Assembly (NCBI GenBank): GCA_021805485.1
Contig: JAJZFF010000671.1
Location: 1-14,988, forward strand
Direction: 5' to 3'
DNA from: Pseudomonadota bacterium
Lineage (GTDB): Bacteria; Pseudomonadota; Alphaproteobacteria; Acetobacterales; Acetobacteraceae
DNA: 14,988 bases
Positions 7,979-14,988 of this stretch are shown here, piece by piece. The first letter of the stretch is position 1. Each line of letters begins with the position of its first letter. The notes under the pieces are model-generated. The model was not told where the DNA came from, searched no databases, and saw only the letters and a program-made list of their open reading frames with translations. Both the position numbers and the translations under genes were made by a program.

Positions 7979-9621
7979 TCCAGCCCCTCGAAGAAATCAC
8001 CGCCCTTGTCGTCGATGACGATGAAGGCAGGAAAATCCTCGACCTCGATCCGCCACACCGCTTCCATGCCGAGTTCGGGATATTCCAGCACCTCGACCTT
8101 GCGGATGCAGTCCTGCGCCAGGCGCGCCGCGGCGCCGCCGACACTGCCGAGATAGAATCCGCCATAGGTCTTGCAGGCGTCGCGCACCGCGCGCGAGCGG
8201 TTGCCCTTGGCCAGCATCACCATGCTGCCGCCGTGCTTCTGGAACTCGGCGACGTAGCTGTCCATTCGCCCCGCCGTGGTCGGGCCGAAGCTGCCGGTGG
8301 CGAACCCCTGCGGTGTCTTTGCCGGGCCGGCGTAATAGACCGGATGGTTGCGGAAATAGGCGGGCAGTTCCTCGCCGCGATCGAGCCGCTCCTTCAGCTT
8401 GGCGTGCGCGATGTCGCGCGCGACGATGAGCGTGCCGGTCAAGGCCAGCCTTGTCTTGACCGGATGGCGTGAGAGCTCGGCACGGATCTCGTTCATCGGG
8501 CGGTTGAGATCGATGCGCACGACGTCACCGCCGAGCGCATCATCGGTGGTCTCGGGCAGGTACTTCGCGGGGTCGGTCTCCAGCGCCTCCAGGAACACGC
8601 CCTCGGGGGTGATTTTCGCCAACACCTGGCGGTCGGCGCTGCAGGAGACGCCGATCCCGATCGGCAGCGAGGCGCCGTGTCGCGGCAGGCGGATCACCCG
8701 CACGTCGTGGCAGAAATACTTGCCGCCGAACTGCGCGCCGATGCCGGTGCGGCGTGAGATTTCCAGCACCTGGCGTTCCATCTCGAGATCGCGGAAGGCA
8801 TGACCGGCCTTGGAGCCACTGGTCGGCAGCGTGTCGAGGAAGCGGCAGGAGGCGAGCTTCACCGTCTTCAGCGTGAGCTCGGCGCTGGTGCCGCCGATGA
8901 CGATGGCGAGATGGTAGGGCGGGCAGGCGGCGGTGCCGAGGGTCTTGATCTTGCTCTCGATGAACTGCGCCAGCCGCTCGGGGTTCAGGACCGCGCGGGT
9001 CTCCTGATAGAGAAAGCTCTTGTTGGCCGAGCCGCCGCCCTTGGCGATGAACAGCAGATGCAGCTCGTCGGCGTGATGCTCGCCGGGCACGGCCATGATG
9101 TCGCATTGCAGCGGCAGGTTGTTGCCCGTGTTCACCTCTTCGAACATCGAGAGCGGTGCCATCTGGGAGTAGCGCAGATTGGTCTCGGTGTAGGTGCGAT
9201 GCACCCCGTAGGCGAGCGCCTCCTCCTCGTCCCCCTCCACCCAGACGCGCTGGCCCTTCTTGCCGAAAACGATGGCGGTGCCGGTGTCCTGACACATCGG
9301 CAGCACGCCCCCGGCGGCGATGTTGGCGTTCTTCAGCAGGTCCAGGGCAACGAAGCGGTCGTTGGCGGAGGCCTCGGGGTCGTCGAGAATCGCCCGCAGC
9401 TGGGCCAGGTGGCCCGGACGCAGCAGGTGGGAAATGTCGTGGAAGGCGCGCACCGCGAGCTCGCTCAGCGTCTCGGGCTGAATGCGCAGAATGGTGCGGC
9501 CCTCGCAGGAGAGCGTGGAGACACCGCCAAGATCGAGCTTGCGCCAGGGCGTCGCCGCTTCAGCGAGCGGGAACATCGGCGCATAGAGGAAGCCGGACGG
9601 GCGCGGCGGGGCGATGTTCAT
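7975..9621 (-). CDS. fumA: Class I (iron-sulfur) fumarate hydratase
   Basis: This enzyme interconverts fumarate and L-malate in the TCA cycle, using an oxygen-sensitive [4Fe-4S] cluster with one open iron. The 548 residues match the length of E. coli FumA. The three cluster cysteines are C110 (LPMCQDTGT), C233 (AACPPYH) and C327 (GVSCSADR). The N-terminal alpha domain with GGGSANKS and the C-terminal beta domain with the [10 protein letters not shown] and LAKGNRS blocks are both fused in one chain. ATG 9621 has AAGGA (9633-9629) seven bases upstream. It follows the NTF2-like gene by 31 bases and overlaps the VOC gene. The related enzymes L-tartrate dehydratase and class I mesaconase cannot be fully excluded, but the single-chain length favours fumarase. 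No class II fumarase is in the window. Confidence 0.93.
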   Translation of the reverse strand: MNIAPPRPSGFLYAPMFPLAEAATPWRKLDLGGVSTLSCEGRTILRIQPETLSELAVRAFHDISHLLRPGHLAQLRAILDDPEASANDRFVALDLLKNANIAAGGVLPMCQDTGTAIVFGKKGQRVWVEGDEEEALAYGVHRTYTETNLRYSQMAPLSMFEEVNTGNNLPLQCDIMAVPGEHHADELHLLFIAKGGGSANKSFLYQETRAVLNPERLAQFIESKIKTLGTAACPPYHLAIVIGGTSAELTLKTVKLASCRFLDTLPTSGSKAGHAFRDLEMERQVLEISRRTGIGAQFGGKYFCHDVRVIRLPRHGASLPIGIGVSCSADRQVLAKITPEGVFLEALETDPAKYLPETTDDALGGDVVRIDLNRPMNEIRAELSRHPVKTRLALTGTLIVARDIAHAKLKERLDRGEELPAYFRNHPVYYAGPAKTPQGFATGSFGPTTAGRMDSYVAEFQKHGGSMVMLAKGNRSRAVRDACKTYGGFYLGSVGGAAARLAQDCIRKVEVLEYPELGMEAVWRIEVEDFPAFIVIDDKGGDFFEGLE

Positions 9622-9652
9622 GGCGCGGTCCTTCGCTGTCAGCCCTTTGCTC

Positions 9653-10066
9653 TCATCGCTCGGCCCCGACCTGGGCGAGCCAATCCTGCAGGTTGTAGGT
9701 GTTCGTCACCCGCGCGATGCGGCCGTCGCGGAACGCGAAGAAAGCACCGGCGGGAAGGACATAGTGCTGTCCCCGCGCCTCCGGCAGGCCGGCGTCGGTG
9801 ACGAGATATTCACCGTGGACGGTGAATTCCGCTGCGCCCCGTGTTCCGTCGGGCGTCGTCATGATGACGATGTCTTCGAGTCGCTCGCGGTAGCAGCGGT
9901 TCATGTGGTCGAGGAAGGCGGCAAACCGGTCGCGGCCGACCTCGCGCGCGCCCTGGTTGATGTCGTGGGCGACGTCGTCGGTGAGCAACGCGAGCATCGA
10001 GGGGGCGTCGCCGGCATTGAAGGCGGCGTAATAGGCGGCGATCAGCGCCTGCGCGGAGGGGGCCAT
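9653..10066 (-). CDS. NTF2-like / ketosteroid-isomerase-related small protein
   Basis: This 137-residue protein has the SnoaL/NTF2 cone fold seen in small isomerases: an N-terminal helix pair ([26 protein letters not shown]), then beta strands with [14 protein letters not shown] and [20 protein letters not shown]. The start of the family profile matches the ATG at 10066-10064; the frame is open further upstream, but only as a shadow of the ferredoxin gene. It resembles the proteobacterial steroid delta-isomerase-related family, whose members are not biochemically defined. No signal peptide is seen. It is 13 bases after the ferredoxin and 31 bases before fumarase. A substrate cannot be named; a real steroid isomerase role is not supported by the neighbours. 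Confidence 0.85.
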   Translation of the reverse strand: MAPSAQALIAAYYAAFNAGDAPSMLALLTDDVAHDINQGAREVGRDRFAAFLDHMNRCYRERLEDIVIMTTPDGTRGAAEFTVHGEYLVTDAGLPEARGQHYVLPAGAFFAFRDGRIARVTNTYNLQDWLAQVGAER

Positions 10067-10079
10067 CGTGCCGCGCCGC

Positions 10080-10403
10080 TCAGATCTGCCGGTCCGGCAC
10101 GGTGACCACCAGTCCGTCCAGCGTCGCGGTGAGCGTGATCTGGCAGCCGAGCCGGCTGTTCGTGCGCCGTTCGGCCGCCGTGCTCTCCAGCATCGCGCCC
10201 TCTTCCGCCGAGGGTGGCGCGAGGCGGGCGAGTTGCTCGGGCGTGACATAGACATGGCAGGTCGCGCACATGCAGTTGCCGCCGCACTCGCCGACGATGC
10301 CCTCGACGCCGTTGCCCACCGCCGCCTGCATGACGCTGGTGCCCGGCTTGGCCTCGATCGTCTCGCGCCTTCCGTCCGGGTGGATGTAGGTGATGGTGGG
10401 CAC
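10080..10403 (-). CDS. [2Fe-2S] ferredoxin, adrenodoxin type
   Basis: This is a 107-residue soluble electron carrier. The cluster ligands follow the adrenodoxin/putidaredoxin spacing CX5CX2C...C: C40, C46, C49 and C87 (the last in RLGCQI). H50 follows C49 as in that class, and MCATCHVYV is typical. An additional cysteine, C44, lies in the binding loop and is not expected to be a ligand. The acidic helix EEGAMLES would contact redox partners. Adrenodoxin-type ferredoxins serve P450s, Rieske oxygenases or iron-sulfur assembly; no partner reductase or oxygenase is in the window, so its role is open. The adjoining class I fumarase needs Fe-S assembly, but a link is only a guess. GTG 10403-10401 is preceded by AGGAG at 10415-10411. 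Confidence 0.93.
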   Translation of the reverse strand: MPTITYIHPDGRRETIEAKPGTSVMQAAVGNGVEGIVGECGGNCMCATCHVYVTPEQLARLAPPSAEEGAMLESTAAERRTNSRLGCQITLTATLDGLVVTVPDRQI

Positions 10404-10410
10404 GGCAAGG

Positions 10411-10415
10411 CTCCT
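10411..10415 (-). promoter_or_regulatory. Shine-Dalgarno AGGAG supporting the GTG start of the ferredoxin
   Basis: AGGAG is seven bases ahead of GTG 10403, inside the 24-base gap after the CoA-transferase B subunit. No ATG fits the family N-terminus, so this site decides the start. Confidence 0.7.
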
Positions 10416-10427
10416 GGTGCGGGACGA

Positions 10428-11081
10428 TCAGGCGGCGAGCTGCGGATGGACGCGGAAATCCGCTTCGGTCTTGGCGCGGATCTCGTCCAGCGTCACCTCC
10501 GGCGCGAGATCGGTCAGCGTCAGGCCGGGCTTGCCGGGATGATCCACCTCGAACACGCCGAGATCTGTGACGATCAGGTTCACCACCCCGGCCCCGGTCA
10601 GCGGCAGATTGCAGCGATGGAGGATTTTCGGCTCGCCCTTGGCGGTGTGTTCCATCAAAATTACCACCCGCGGCACGCCGAAAACGAGGTCCATCGCCCC
10701 GCCCATGCCCTTCACCATCTTGCCGGGGATCATCCAGTTGGCGAGGTCGCCATTCTCCGCCACCTGGAGCGCGCCAAGGATCGAGATGTCGATATGCCCG
10801 CCACGCACCATGGCGAAGGAGGTGGCGCTGTCGAAGAAGCTGGTCGTCGGCAGCTTGGTCACGGTCTGCTTGCCGGCATTGATCAGGTCCGCATCCTCCT
10901 CGCCCTCGAAGGGAAAGGGGCCGATGCCGAGCATGCCGTTCTCGCTGTGGAGCTGGATCGACATGCCCTCGGGGATGTGGTTCGCCACCAGCGTCGGGAT
11001 GCCGATGCCGAGATTGACGTAGAATCCGTCGCGCAGTTCGCGGGCGGCGCGGGCGGCCATCTGGTCGCGGGTCCAGGCCAT
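10428..11081 (-). CDS. scoB: 3-oxoacid CoA-transferase subunit B (succinyl-CoA:acetoacetate type)
   Basis: This is the 217-residue beta subunit of a heteromeric family I CoA transferase. The glutamate that forms the glutamyl-CoA thioester is E47 in [23 protein letters not shown] near the N-terminus, [14 protein letters not shown] and [10 protein letters not shown] are all typical of the SCOT/AtoA/PcaJ B subunit. The start at ATG 11081-11079 is preceded by GAGGAG six bases away, partly overlapping the TGA of subunit A; the frame is open for 19 more codons upstream, but those overlap subunit A and look unrelated. It lies 10 bases after scoA. Substrate choice among succinyl-CoA:acetoacetate, acetate:acetoacetate and oxoadipate is inferred: overall character is closest to SCOT, and no beta-ketoadipate genes are near. 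Confidence 0.92.
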   Translation of the reverse strand: MAWTRDQMAARAARELRDGFYVNLGIGIPTLVANHIPEGMSIQLHSENGMLGIGPFPFEGEEDADLINAGKQTVTKLPTTSFFDSATSFAMVRGGHIDISILGALQVAENGDLANWMIPGKMVKGMGGAMDLVFGVPRVVILMEHTAKGEPKILHRCNLPLTGAGVVNLIVTDLGVFEVDHPGKPGLTLTDLAPEVTLDEIRAKTEADFRVHPQLAA

Positions 11082-11091
11082 TTTCTTCTCC

Positions 11092-11799
11092 TCAGGCGCG
11101 GGGATAGACGGTGCGCTGCTCGATGCGCTTCTCGACATGGCCGAGCTTCACCATGCGCTTGACGAAGATGCCGGGCGTGATGATGGCATCGGCGTCGATC
11201 TCGCCGGGTTCGACCAGTTCCTCGATCTCCGCCACCGTCACCTTCGCCGCCGTGGCCATCACCGGATTGAAGTTGCGCGCCGTCATCCGGTAGACGAGGT
11301 TGCCCTCGGTATCGCCCTTCCAGGCATGGATGATGGCGAGATCGGCGAACAGCGACCGCTCCATGACATAGGTGCGCCCGTCGAACTCGCGCGTCTCCTT
11401 GCCCTCGGCGATCAGCGTGCCCGCCCCGGTGGGGGTGAAGAACGCCGGCACCCCGGCGCCGCCGGCGCGGATGCGCTCGGCCAGCGTGCCCTGCGGGTTG
11501 AACTCGATCTCCAGCTCCTTGGCCAGATATTGCCGCGCGAAAGTGGCGTTCTCGCCGACATAGGAGCTGATCATCTTTCGGATCTGCCGCGTCTGGAGCA
11601 GAATCCCGAGCCCGGCATCGTCGATGCCGGCATTGTTCGAGATCACGGTCAGGCCCTTCACCCCGGAGGCGCGGATCGCCTCGATCAGCGCGGCGGGGAT
11701 GCCGCACAGGCCGAAACCGCCGGACATGATGGTCATGTCGTCGCGCAGCAGCCCCGACAGGGCGGCGGTCGCATCCGGATAGACTTTGTTCACGGCCAT
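11092..11799 (-). CDS. scoA: 3-oxoacid CoA-transferase subunit A (succinyl-CoA:acetoacetate type)
   Basis: This is the 235-residue alpha subunit that pairs with ScoB. The CoA-transferase glycine motif GGFGLCGIP is at 27-35, followed by [43 protein letters not shown] and [14 protein letters not shown], all SCOT-like. Activation of acetoacetate with succinyl-CoA would feed acetoacetyl-CoA to thiolase or polyhydroxybutyrate metabolism and release succinate to the TCA cycle, where fumarase (encoded about 2 kb downstream) acts. ATG 11799-11797 is chosen because homology starts there; a TCCTCC block (AGGAGG on the gene strand, within 11811-11818) lies about 11 bases upstream. The 20 further open codons upstream show no homology to the family. 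Confidence 0.92.
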   Translation of the reverse strand: MAVNKVYPDATAALSGLLRDDMTIMSGGFGLCGIPAALIEAIRASGVKGLTVISNNAGIDDAGLGILLQTRQIRKMISSYVGENATFARQYLAKELEIEFNPQGTLAERIRAGGAGVPAFFTPTGAGTLIAEGKETREFDGRTYVMERSLFADLAIIHAWKGDTEGNLVYRMTARNFNPVMATAAKVTVAEIEELVEPGEIDADAIITPGIFVKRMVKLGHVEKRIEQRTVYPRA

Positions 11800-11880
11800 C
11801 GCTGGCGCACTCCTCCTCGCTGGGCAGGGTCCTTCTAGCCGCCCCGGCGGCGCGCGCAAAGGCTCGCCGATCGAAACCCG
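11800..11880 (-). other. 81-base gap with GC hairpin, widest break in the minus-strand series
   Basis: This gap lies between the dihydroorotase stop and scoA. It holds a perfect inverted repeat GCCGCC-CC-GGCGGC (11838-11851) and the scoA ribosome site. There is no T-run after the hairpin and no convincing -35/-10 pair. It may hold an internal promoter or attenuate read-through, but the sequence alone does not show it. Confidence 0.3.
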
Positions 11881-13203
11881 CTACCGGAAGCGGGCGAGCC
11901 GCCCGCCCGGCTCGCCCAGCACCTCGTCCTCGCGCATCACCACCCGGCCGCGCACGATGGTGGCGGCGGGCCAGCCGGTCACCATCATGCCGTCGAACGG
12001 CGTCCAGCCGCAGGGCGAGGCGATGCGGGCATTCTCGATGCGGGTGCGGCGCTTGAGGTCGACGAGGGTGACATCGGCGTCGTAGCCAGTCACGAGCCGG
12101 CCCTTGTTGACGAGGCCATAGACCCGCGCCGGCCCGGCGGCGAGCAGATCGACCAGGCGCGTCAGCGTCAGCCGGCCGGCATGCACATGGTCCAGCATCA
12201 CCGGCAGCAGCGTCTGCACCCCGGTCAGGCCCGAGGAGCAGGAGGGCCAGGGCCGCTCCTTCGCCGCCCTTGGGTGCGGCGCGTGATCCGAGCCGAGCGT
12301 GTCCACGGTGCCGTCGTTGATCGCGCGCCAGCCGGCCTCGACGTGGCGCTTGTCGCGCAGCGGCGGGTTCATCACCGCATAGCCGCCGAGCCGCTCATAG
12401 CACTCGGGCGCCACCTGCGTGAGATGATTGGCGAGCATCTCGATGGTGACGATGTCCTTGTGATCCTTGACGTAATCCAGCTCCTCCGCGGTCGAGACGT
12501 GGAGGATGTGGGCCGGCCGCCCGGTCTTGTGGGCGAGCGCGAGGATGCGCTGGGTGCCGAGCAGCGCCGTTTCCGGGTCGCGCCAGAGCATGTGCGAGGC
12601 GTAGGGATCATCGGCCTTGAACAGGCTGCGCCTGGCCTGCAGCCGGTATTCGTCCTCCGCGTGGTAGGCGATCCGCCGCCGCCCGCTCAGCATCACGCGC
12701 TCGATGTTCTCGTCATCCTCCACCAGCAGCGTGCCGGTCGAGCTGCCGGCGAAGAGCTTGATCGCACAGACGCCATCACCGAGTTCGAGCGCCGCGAGCT
12801 CGGCGATGTTCTGCTTGGTGGCGCCGACATAGAGGCCGATGTCGCAATAGGCGGTGGCGGCGGCGTGCGCCTGCTTGGCGGCGAGAGCGGCGGCGTCGGT
12901 CAGGGGCGGGGTGGTGTTCGGCATGTCGAACACGGTGGTGATGCCGCCGAGCACGGCCGCGCGGGTGCCGGTGGTGATGCTCTCGACGGCCGGATTGCCG
13001 GGGTCGCGCAGGTGCACATGCGGGTCGATGAGCCCCGGCAGCACGTGCAGGCCGGCGGCGTCGATGCTCTGCTCCGCGGCGGCGCCGGCGAGCGCGCCGA
13101 TGGCGGCGATGCGGCCGTTGCGTACGCCGATGTCCGCCGCTTCCGGCCCCCAGGGCAGGATGCAGGTGCCGTTCGTGATCAGCAGGTCGAAATGCGGTGC
13201 CAC
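11881..13203 (-). CDS. pyrC: Dihydroorotase (cyclic amidohydrolase, class I type)
   Basis: Dihydroorotase closes carbamoyl-aspartate to dihydroorotate in pyrimidine synthesis. The 440-residue protein has the amidohydrolase TIM barrel and a full binuclear metal set: H62 and H64 (DPHVHLRDPG), the carboxylated lysine K149 (CAIKLFAGSSTG), H181 (YHAEDE), H235 (HILHVST) and D306 (GSDHAPH). R66 and N96 (DMPNTTPP) fit the substrate carboxylate site. A beta-sandwich with ILPWGPEAADIGVRNGRIAAIG and CGWTPFDG forms the ends. The start is GTG 13203-13201, preceded by AGGGA (13216-13212), which overlaps the asnB stop; the upstream open codons run over asnB. Allantoinase or hydantoinase are alternatives within COG0044, but no purine-catabolism genes are nearby. 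Other pyr genes are not in the window. Confidence 0.85.
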   Translation of the reverse strand: MAPHFDLLITNGTCILPWGPEAADIGVRNGRIAAIGALAGAAAEQSIDAAGLHVLPGLIDPHVHLRDPGNPAVESITTGTRAAVLGGITTVFDMPNTTPPLTDAAALAAKQAHAAATAYCDIGLYVGATKQNIAELAALELGDGVCAIKLFAGSSTGTLLVEDDENIERVMLSGRRRIAYHAEDEYRLQARRSLFKADDPYASHMLWRDPETALLGTQRILALAHKTGRPAHILHVSTAEELDYVKDHKDIVTIEMLANHLTQVAPECYERLGGYAVMNPPLRDKRHVEAGWRAINDGTVDTLGSDHAPHPRAAKERPWPSCSSGLTGVQTLLPVMLDHVHAGRLTLTRLVDLLAAGPARVYGLVNKGRLVTGYDADVTLVDLKRRTRIENARIASPCGWTPFDGMMVTGWPAATIVRGRVVMREDEVLGEPGGRLARFR

Positions 13204-13211
13204 GGCGTTGG

Positions 13212-13217
13212 TCCCTA
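13212..13217 (-). promoter_or_regulatory. asnB stop codon overlapping the dihydroorotase ribosome site (TAGGGA)
   Basis: On the minus strand TAGGGA contains the TAG stop of asnB and the AGGGA ribosome site, eight bases before GTG 13203. This supports the GTG start and coupled translation of the two genes. Confidence 0.6.
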
Positions 13218-14984
13218 TTCTCGGGCGGTGGTCAGGGCCTCGAACACATCCCCCTCCGGGGTCAGCCCAAGAATATGGGCGCGATGCCAGAGGGCGTAGA
13301 ACAGCAGCGTCCACGCCGCCTTGCCCTCGCGCTTGCCGCCGGCGGCGCGGAACAGGGCGGCGACGCGGGACGGGTCGGCGATTTCGGCCACGCCCGGCTC
13401 AGCGGCGACGAGCGGGCCGAGCCGGCTACCCTGGCGCGCGATCCAGGTTCCCACCGGCACGTCGAACCCCTGCTTCGGGGCGAACGGCCGCGCGGCGGGG
13501 AAATGGCGGGCGAGCCATTGGCGCAGCAGCCATTTGCCGCGCCCGCTGCGCACCTTCAGCGCATCGGGCAGGCGGAACGCCGCCGCCGCCACGCCGGGGT
13601 CGAGAAACGGCGTGCGCCCCTCGACGCCGTGCGCCATCAGGCAGCGGTCGAGCTTGAGCAGCAGGTCATGCGCCAGCCAGTCGGCGCAGTCGGCCGCCTG
13701 CGCCGCCATCAGCCGGGTCCGCCCCGGTGTCTGCGCCGCTGCCTCGGCCGCGGCGATGCCGTCGCGCCAGGCCGGCGAGGGATGGCGGAGCACGTCCAGC
13801 CCGTCGAAAATGCCGCGCCCGCGCATCACTCGCCCGCCCCGCCACCAGGGCCGCATGGCGCTGCGATAGCGGCCGTAGCCGGCGAACATCTCATCGCCGC
13901 CCTCGCCGGAGAGCACCACTTTGACCGCCCGGCTGGCGTGGCGGGCGAGGAACCAGGTGGGGATGATGGCGTAGTCGGCCGCCGGATCGTCCATCGCCGC
14001 GACGATCGCGGGCAGGTGGCGCCAGACCATGGCCTCGCTGATCGCGATCGCCTCGTGCCGCGCCCCGGCCGCCTTGGCGGCGGCGGCGGCGGCCTCGCGC
14101 TCGTCGGCGGTGCCCTCGGCGTCGAACCCGGCGGTGAAGGCCAGCACGCGGGCGGCATTGAGGCGGGCCATCATCGCCAGGATGGCGGTGCTGTCGATGC
14201 CGCCGGAGAGGAACATGCCATAGGGCACGTCGCTCTGCTGGTGCAGTGCGACGCTCTCCTCCAGCGCCGCGTCGAGCCGCGCCAGCGCAGCCTCCTCCTC
14301 GATCGGCTCCGGCGCGCCCTCGGGCAGGGCGGCGAGGCGGCGGCGTTCGAGCACGCGGCCCTCGGCGCAGAGCAGCGTCTCGCCCGGCAGCACGCGCTGG
14401 ATGCCGGGAAAGATCGTCGCCGCCCCGGTGGTGAACTGCAGCTGCAGCAACTCGTCGCGGGCCGGCGCATGGACGGCGCGGCGGGCGAAACCGGCGGCGA
14501 GCAGGGCGCGCGGCTCGGAGGCGAAGGCAAGCCCGGCCTCGGTGTGAGCGATGTACAGCGGCTTGATGCCGAACGGATCGCGCGCCAGGGCGAGCTGGCG
14601 GCTGGCGCGGTCATGCAGGGCGATGGCGTACATCCCGCGCAGCTTGGCGGCGAACCCGGCGCCCTCGCGTTGCCAGAGATGCAGCGGCGGCTCGCAGTCG
14701 CTGGCGGTGGCGAAGGCGACCTCCGGCATCGCCGCCCGCAGCGCCCTATAATTATAGATCTCGCCATTGGCGATCAGCGCTGCGGCGCCAGCGTGCAGCG
14801 GCTGGTCGCCGGTGACGAGGTCGATGATGGCCAGGCGCGTATGCACCAGCGCCGTCCGCCCGGCGAGGCTCTCGCCCGCGCCGTCCGGGCCGCGATGGGC
14901 GAGCGCGGCGGCGAGCGCGGCCAGCGTCGCCGCGGCGGGCGGGGCGGCGTCGGTGCCGAGCATCAGACCGGCGATGCCGCACAT
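13215..14984 (-). CDS. asnB: Asparagine synthetase (glutamine-hydrolysing), AsnB family
   Basis: This enzyme makes asparagine from aspartate, ATP and glutamine. The 589 residues start with MCGIAG, so C2 becomes the N-terminal nucleophile of the glutaminase domain (1 to about 205), with HRGPDG (30-35), R50, NGEIYNY (73-79) and SDCEP (95-99; usually SDTE). The synthetase domain follows (about 225-560), with the PP-loop SGGIDST at 260-266, SGEGGDEMFAGYGRY from 359 and LDRCLMAHGVEGRTPFLD. Both active sites look complete. The ATG at 14984-14982 leaves only four bases to the window edge, so its promoter is not visible. It is followed 11 bases later by the dihydroorotase gene. Members of this family also amidate sugars in exopolysaccharide clusters, but no such genes are present here; true asparagine synthesis is likely but not proven. 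Confidence 0.9.
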   Translation of the reverse strand: MCGIAGLMLGTDAAPPAAATLAALAAALAHRGPDGAGESLAGRTALVHTRLAIIDLVTGDQPLHAGAAALIANGEIYNYRALRAAMPEVAFATASDCEPPLHLWQREGAGFAAKLRGMYAIALHDRASRQLALARDPFGIKPLYIAHTEAGLAFASEPRALLAAGFARRAVHAPARDELLQLQFTTGAATIFPGIQRVLPGETLLCAEGRVLERRRLAALPEGAPEPIEEEAALARLDAALEESVALHQQSDVPYGMFLSGGIDSTAILAMMARLNAARVLAFTAGFDAEGTADEREAAAAAAKAAGARHEAIAISEAMVWRHLPAIVAAMDDPAADYAIIPTWFLARHASRAVKVVLSGEGGDEMFAGYGRYRSAMRPWWRGGRVMRGRGIFDGLDVLRHPSPAWRDGIAAAEAAAQTPGRTRLMAAQAADCADWLAHDLLLKLDRCLMAHGVEGRTPFLDPGVAAAAFRLPDALKVRSGRGKWLLRQWLARHFPAARPFAPKQGFDVPVGTWIARQGSRLGPLVAAEPGVAEIADPSRVAALFRAAGGKREGKAAWTLLFYALWHRAHILGLTPEGDVFEALTTARE

Positions 14985-14988
14985 CAGG

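Noticed and set aside
8800..9801. Long plus-strand open frame opposite fumarase
   Set aside because: It is a shadow of the fumarase gene, with low-complexity composition and no domain.
10428..11799. PcaIJ (oxoadipate) or AtoDA (acetate:acetoacetate) CoA transferase
   Set aside because: Not excluded, but the motifs look closest to SCOT and no beta-ketoadipate or ato genes are near.
10068..13299. Long plus-strand open frames opposite scoAB and the dihydroorotase (for example 10068-11162, 11137-11838, 12181-13299)
   Set aside because: All are antisense to well-supported genes and show no family motif.
1..14988. tRNA, rRNA, CRISPR array, insertion sequence or prophage genes
   Set aside because: Coding density leaves no gap above 103 bases, and no such repeats, transposase or integrase motifs were seen.

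Overview
The window is a dense, high-GC stretch of chromosome with 13 protein genes and almost no intergenic space. Gene density, GC-rich codon use, GTG starts and the character of the proteins (alphaproteobacterial-type ParC, class I queuosine enzymes, SCOT-type CoA transferase, adrenodoxin-type ferredoxin) suggest an aerobic alphaproteobacterium. Rhodospirillales/Acetobacteraceae is a plausible guess, but that placement is inference. I found no insertion sequence, phage gene, CRISPR array, tRNA or rRNA.

Layout. Left part, plus strand (1-4845): the 3' five-sixths of parC (topoisomerase IV subunit A), then one large cyclic-di-GMP signalling gene read as GAF-GAF-GGDEF-EAL plus a C-terminal zinc-binding domain of CZB type. 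Right part, minus strand (14984 down to 4891): asnB, a dihydroorotase gene, the two subunits of a 3-oxoacid CoA-transferase, a [2Fe-2S] ferredoxin, a small NTF2/ketosteroid-isomerase-like protein, class I fumarase, a GLOD5-like VOC protein, queA, tgt and queF. The two blocks converge at 4846-4890, where a short GC-rich inverted/tandem repeat lies.

The minus-strand genes are separated by -4 to +37 bases, except for 81 bases between the dihydroorotase and the CoA-transferase, so they may form one or two long transcripts. Functionally they are a mixture: nitrogen/nucleotide supply (asnB, dihydroorotase), ketone body or acyl-CoA turnover joined to the TCA cycle (CoA transferase, fumarase), electron transfer (ferredoxin), and late steps of tRNA queuosine modification (queF makes preQ1, Tgt inserts it in tRNA, QueA adds the epoxycyclopentanediol precursor). 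queC, queD, queE and queG are not in the window.

Most of the window is ordinary housekeeping. The most interesting item is the c-di-GMP protein: it has intact GGDEF, I-site and EAL signature residues, an altered EAL loop 6, and a C-terminal 3-His/1-Cys set that matches the CZB zinc site. This suggests that zinc controls a dual-domain c-di-GMP enzyme. I did not find a convincing wholly new system.
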